A stretch of DNA of 64,000 nt, taken from Argentina anserina (lineage: Eukaryota; Streptophyta; Magnoliopsida; Rosales; Rosaceae). Under the pieces are notes generated by a model. The model was not told the DNA's origin. It saw only the letters and a list, made by a program, of their open reading frames with translations, and did not search any database. Location of the stretch: assembly GCF_933775445.1 (NCBI RefSeq), contig NC_065877.1, positions 22,630,001 through 22,694,000 on the forward strand. Reading direction: 5' to 3'. A program made the position numbers and the translations under genes. Shown piece by piece: positions 59,150 to 64,000 of this stretch (positions are counted from its first letter, which is position 1; the number at the start of each line of letters is the position of its first letter).

Positions 59150-60800
59150 GCATCAATTAGTTGGTTGTTGAAACCCCAAGTTAGACAAAAAAATCACTTG
59201 AGTTTTGAAATTCCAAGAATGGCTACAGTCTGCAAATTGTTTTAAATCTCACAGGCCCAACAACTAATTTAGTTGGATGTTGGAACCTCTAGACAGAAAG
59301 TCACTTGAGTTTTAAAAGTCCATGAATGGCTGCACTTTGCAGAATGTTTAAATCTCATAAGCAACCTTTTATGGGCCATTCTGACAAGTACTTTCGTGTA
59401 TCGCCATTCCCTTATCTTGATGGGATAAATTTTTTGACATAATTGTTTAAAAAAACAACCAGAAATAGTGGGACAGCATGCTGTTTAACCCCAAGAAAGG
59501 ACAAAGTACCAAATGTCATACATATCACTAAACATTTTATTATATCATGTAAATGTATTCTATATTATGTGAAGGCTCTAACCCAGACTATATCATCAGC
59601 ACTCCCATAGTAATCAACCATGCAAGCATAGTGCACCAAATCGAAAGTTACACCATACATACCCGCCAATTTACCATCCTTTTGAGTAGAATTTGGACTT
59701 AAATCACAAACCCTGATTAGCTTCATCGTTACAAGCCATGAACGGCTTCATGGTTAAATGATCTCGTTTCAATTTGGGCAAAAAAATCACTTAACTGGTG
59801 AAGTTCCAAGTATAGCAACATGTTTGGTAAATGCTATAAATTTCATAGGCAACCTTATAAAAAGCAATTCCGACTAGTCTTTCTGGAACTATCGAATACC
59901 CTTATTTTGATGGATTAATAGGCAACCATGTCACTTTGAAACCATTTATGGTATTCCAACTAGAATACTTACTTCAGTAGCCTCCAGCAGCAAAATTTCC
60001 AACAACTCAAATGCTTCATTTAACATACCATTAGAGGCAAAAACAATATTATTGCATTCCAAGAGTATTTTATTCCTTTGGGGCATTTTATCGAACAACT
60101 GACAAACAACATGCACAAGCCCAAACTTTCAATACATAAATGGAAGCCAGTAAATCATGCACCATCAAAATAATTTCTTTACTCAGGTTTCATAAACATA
60201 TCACTGTAGGTACTATAAGGCATCCAGATGGCTTGGAAGGGAATTTATCTATAAATGTACCTGAGTAAAGAGATTAATTAGAAGTGGACAATGGCTGAGG
60301 ACATACTTGCCAGATAAAATAACTGCTCAAGGACAAGGCAACCTCCGATTAGCATCATAAAAGCAACTGTCTAACCTTTCCTTATGAGGCAAGGACGTGG
60401 TTTTTGTTGAAACCTCAGTCTGGGCAAAAATCACTCAAGGGGCAACAATCAAATCAACATAAATTTACAAGGCAACAAACCTCAGTCGTACCTCTTGCAC
60501 TATTACCTCAATGGGTTGTTTGCTGCCACATCAAGTTGGGCAAAAATCACTTGAGTGGCAACAAATTTATCAATATAAACCGACAGGCAACAATTTCCTT
60601 ATCCTCCGCCAACTACTGCATCAACAAGTTGGTAGTTGGAAATTCACTCAAGTTGGGCAAAAAAATCACTTGAGTGGTGAAATTCCGAGTATAGCAACAT
60701 GTTTGCAGAATGCTATATATATCATAGGCAACCTTAGGGACCAATTCCGACTTATCTTTCCGAAACAAGGGTATTAATTCCGATGGCAACTGTGACAAAA
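59150..60800. repeat. Cluster of degenerate direct repeats
   Basis: A block of about 150-200 bp recurs at about 59160-59290, 59270-59430, 59745-59935, 60405-60560 and 60635-60790. Shared pieces include GGGCAAAAAAATCACTTGAG, GAAATTCCAAGTATAGCAAC, GCAGAATGCTATA, CATAGGCAACCTTA and CCCTTATTTTGATGG. Copies are diverged and all in the same orientation. No coding content. Confidence 0.7.
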
Positions 60801-60984
60801 TTGTCAATTTGTATCAATAATACATGGGACTGTTAATTCCGAATTGGGGCCTGGACAGCATGAAACCCAATCAAACATGGTTCCTCAACCCCTAAATAAA
60901 GAGGGAGCACCAATTATTTATATTGAAATTTCATGAAAGTCTCTCTTTCTCTATCTCAGATTACTGGGTTTCTCATCGTACCTT

Positions 60985-61300
60985 GTAAAATTACCGAGAC
61001 TGTCTATTCGAGATTAAATCTCATAAATGATGATCAATTGGCGAACCACTGATCATCTGAAACCCAGCATCCGATACCCGCCGCCGCCGTGCATGTATCT
61101 GAAATTGAATCAAGGGAAAACATAATCAAAACCCTAAATACGAAATCTAAAAAGCCGGATACTGTGAGACTCAATTTAATTGTAGAACGACTACCGAATC
61201 GAGAAGAATCAAACAACAGAGAATGAAAGGGAAAGGCTCGATGATCTTACCTTGTGAAGAACCACGGCGGTGACCGTAGCGGCTCTAGGAAACCAAACTT
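60985..61300 (-). other. Possible 5' exons of an unidentified transcript
   Basis: On minus, a GTAAGA donor near 61252 (after TTCTTCACAAG) and an acceptor AATTTCAG near 61112 are followed by a segment with a 13-codon frame (MHGGGGYRMLGFR) and another possible donor (ACAAGGTACG) near 60983. A (GA)n tract lies at 61327-61346. It could be the 5' leader of a long or non-coding minus-strand transcript. Speculative. Confidence 0.3.
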
Positions 61301-61592
61301 GAAACTCAAATTTGAATTTGAATTTCAGAGAGAGAGAGAGAGAGAGCTGAGAATTCAAATTTGAATTGAACCAAGGATCGTTGGAAACTGAAGCTTTATT
61401 TGTCTTTCAAATCGGAATGTAACGGCCTTTCTACAACGTAACGGTGCGTTTGGTTCGAGTCTTCTTGCCATTTTCATTTGAACACGTGTCCCACTATTTG
61501 ACAGTTTCCAAACTCTGTCAACCCCTTACTTTTGTCGAACTCTCTCTAACTCTTTCTGTTAACACTTGGACGACTTGGTTAATCTCATCGAC

Positions 61593-62068
61593 CAATGTTT
61601 TGAATATTAGGATATATTATTTATATATCCATAATTTTTATAAAACCATTCCATCCTACATTATCTCGGTAGACCGATAAATCAAGTCAAAATGAAATAT
61701 ATTACGTCAAACTGAGTTTGACCCAATATAAAAAACCATGTCATTTTAAAAAAAAATATTTTAAAAAAAAATTCATTTGATGAATGATTACCTCAATTTA
61801 TCTTTTAGGCACCTATTTTTATTAATTAAAATTATTTATGTATTTAATTCTCAAAACAATCATATGTTTTTCTTTTATGATGTTTATTGGGTATATTTTG
61901 AACTGTAAGTTTTAATTTCTCAAGTTTAATATATTTTGAAATATATGTTAATAAATATATTAAATTTAATTAAAACTAAAAAAAATAACAATATAATCTG
62001 ATATATCCTCGTTATATCTTTATTTTACAAAACCGATAGGATGTCAATAACTATTATTTTGACCATTG
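61593..62068. mobile_element. MITE-like element, copy 2 (hAT-like 8-bp target duplication)
   Basis: 476 bp, AT-rich, with ends CAATGTTTTGAATATT and, at the other end, CAATGGTCAAAATAAT as inverted complement. Flanks TCATCGAC and TCATCAAC match at 7 of 8 bases. Its 3' portion (ATAAATATATTAAATTTAATT, AATCTGATATATCC, GATAGGATGTCAATAA) is clearly related to the 3' portion of 40718-41327. Non-autonomous. Confidence 0.65.
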
Positions 62069-62674
62069 TCATCAACCCCGAACTGGTCAGGACTCGTGTA
62101 TAAATTTAAATCTATGATATATAGAGAGCGCTAATTTAGTAAGTTTCCAAAATGAATGAAAATTTACAGATTGCTCCCCTTTGAAATTTATATGTCAATT
62201 ACTATGCTAATTAACTACTATGTTCTGGAAATTCCAACTCTGGAACTTTCAGTACTCTGAGAAACAAAGGTCCAGAAGAACACTGCTCGACAAATGCATA
62301 TACAACTCCTGAACTCTACTGGACAAACGCAAATACAACTCAAAAAGACTAGTTTCCTTTCTGAAATCACTTTTGGCCGTAGCCGTCAGAATAATTAGTT
62401 TTACTAGAGTGAATCTGACAGTGAAACGAGTTCTCAGTGATACACATATTACTTGAAACAGATCAAGAAGCAAATATGATCAAAAGAATATAGCAATTGA
62501 TCCCGTATCAGAGAAACACTCGGCATATATGGTTAAAGTTGATACCCTTAGCGGTACCTTCAGAAGCAAATGTGTCAAAAGTTGCCTCTCTGTATCAAAT
62601 ATTTACAAGTCCTTCACCAAAAACAAGCATGAGCATTACTAATGCGCAGGCTACAACATAAGGATTCTCAGTAC
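62069..62674. other. Intergenic and presumed PRP8 3' UTR
   Basis: AT-rich sequence downstream of the PRP8 stop codon on minus. No gene or element recognised. Confidence 0.4.
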
Positions 62675-64000
62675 TTATGTAAAGGTATCATCACGATCTC
62701 CCGCCACTGTGTCACCCTCCTCCATGTTGCTAAACTCAAGGTAATGTGTTGGCCTATGGTCCTCGTGATAGTACTCCCTTGGTGTCCCAAGCTTGATACC
62801 GTACTTCATGCCTTGTGTATGCTTCACCCCCATGAAGTTGTAGTTCCACGGACCATTATCAGGAATCTAGAAACCAAGCATAAGACAGAAAATTGATGAG
62901 AAACCAGAAACGGAACAAGCACATGAAAGCATATTATCATTCGGCAAAACTGAAAATGTGATGATAATAATCTTACCATATAGAAACCAAGGAACCTGTC
63001 ACTGAGAAGCATTTGGACCTTCTCATAATGAGTTGGAAGGTAACCGTGTGGATTGCTTCCTGTGTCTTTGTTGACACGTCCCCACTCATAACCAGATGGA
63101 GTAAGTTTGTATGCAGTTAACGAGCAGGAACCAGGAGTGAAACTGCAGGTTAAAATGATGCACTTTTCCCCATCCCATTGCTTGGTGTTCTCCAAGATCT
63201 TAGCATGAGAGGTTAGATCCTACAATAGAGCACAGCACAGGTTAAAACACATCCAAAATAAGAAGTTGAAGATTTTAAACTACCAAGCAATCGACAAAAA
63301 TTACCTGAGGAGAAAGCTGTGGAAGTTCATTCGGCTGTGTGTGCATCCACCCCAAAGGTTCCAGATCATTGAGAAAATCATGCTCGGGAAGCGCCGTTGG
63401 AAGATTAACTTGCTGGTGGGTTCCCCACTGAGGTGGCATAGCAATGCAGCGAATTTCCTTGACCTGAGGATTGTCAGGTGGGCTTACACCGTACAAGTAA
63501 CCAGAAATTTGTGTCCGCAGATCCGCAACACAGATGAACTTCTTCAATATGTTCTTTGGCATGATATATGTGTAACCCGTTTCCTGTTACGAATAGGACA
63601 CAATAAATAGATATGAAAATAGCACACACAATTAAAAAAGTCAAAAAGAAAAGAAAGAAAAAAATTCCAAGACCAATAATTGAAGAAAAGATCTACCTTT
63701 ACATCTTCTGAATTCACATATATATGATTGACACGAAGGTAGAGATTGGTAGCAGATATTGCTCTCACACGCCAATCAGTCTTGGACCCAAATGCAGCTT
63801 GCTCATAAGGACTAGTAGTAGTGACAATGAGTTCATCACCATGCACATTCGTAGTCTTCGTAGTAACTGCTGTCAGCTGACTTGCTTCTTTATGCTGAAA
63901 GTAGAAATTTACAACAAGTTAATTTATGATAAATTAAAAAGCAATCTTCATTTGACAAAGTCCAAAGCCATGACATGGAGAAAGATACATCACCTGCTTC
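62675..64000 (-). CDS. PRP8: PRP8 pre-mRNA splicing factor, C-terminal exons (5' end outside the window)
   Basis: PRP8 is the central U5 snRNP protein of the spliceosome. Exons on minus: 64000-63994 (partial), 63894-63697, 63583-63305, 63219-62977, 62866-62675, all with GT-AG borders and continuous phase. They encode the linker ([40 protein letters not shown]) and the JAB1/MPN-like domain ([78 protein letters not shown]). The C-terminal tail ends [13 protein letters not shown]; in the family this tail binds the BRR2 helicase. Very highly conserved and intact over this stretch. About nine tenths of the protein lies to the right. Confidence 0.96.

Noticed and set aside
63266..63610. 114-codon plus-strand frame
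   Set aside because: Antisense shadow of PRP8 exons.

Overview
The window is nuclear DNA from a dicot plant. Intron-rich genes with GT-AG splice sites, AT-rich intergenic DNA, nested Ty1/copia, Ty3/gypsy (Athila/Tat type) and LINE elements, and host genes of plant type (KOC1-like, USP-domain cytoplasmic kinases, PRP8, U11/U12-25K) all agree. A rosid is likely; I cannot name the species. Exon ends below are read by eye from splice motifs and reading-frame continuity.

Layout. 1-3440 (minus): a Ty1/copia deletion derivative with PBS and one LTR, abutting a truncated LINE (3440-5760, minus). 5761-6872 and 14918-15260: low-complexity host DNA full of GTGTGAC/GTCACAC repeats, split by a complete, very young non-autonomous gypsy element (element 1, 6873-14912, 5-bp target duplication ACATG, 2.19-kb LTRs, no coding capacity). 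16334-16795 (minus): a small unrecognised two-exon candidate. 17621-20874 (minus): a KOC1-like kinase gene with two frameshifts. 21168-38981 (plus): an old, broken copia element into whose gag a second gypsy element (element 2, 22772-33295, minus, target duplication GCAAC) has inserted. Element 2 encodes gag-protease and RT-RNaseH-integrase in one frame, separated only by a TAG. 39307-41725: a DBR1 (lariat debranching enzyme) pseudogene carrying two further insertions. 42563-44756 (minus): an intact U11/U12 snRNP 25K-like gene. 45771-50138 (plus): an intact USP-kinase gene, followed at 51323-55215 by its tandem copy, a pseudogene. 55216-62674: no recognisable gene, but a family of degenerate direct repeats and a MITE. 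62675-64000 (minus): the 3' end of PRP8.

How the parts relate. The two gypsy elements share LTR ends, PPT, TATA motif and a long non-coding block, so element 1 looks like a non-autonomous partner that element 2-type proteins could mobilise. The intact host genes are the U11/U12-25K-like gene, the first USP-kinase and PRP8. The DBR1, KOC1 and second USP-kinase copies are broken. Three of the host loci concern RNA splicing, which may be coincidence.
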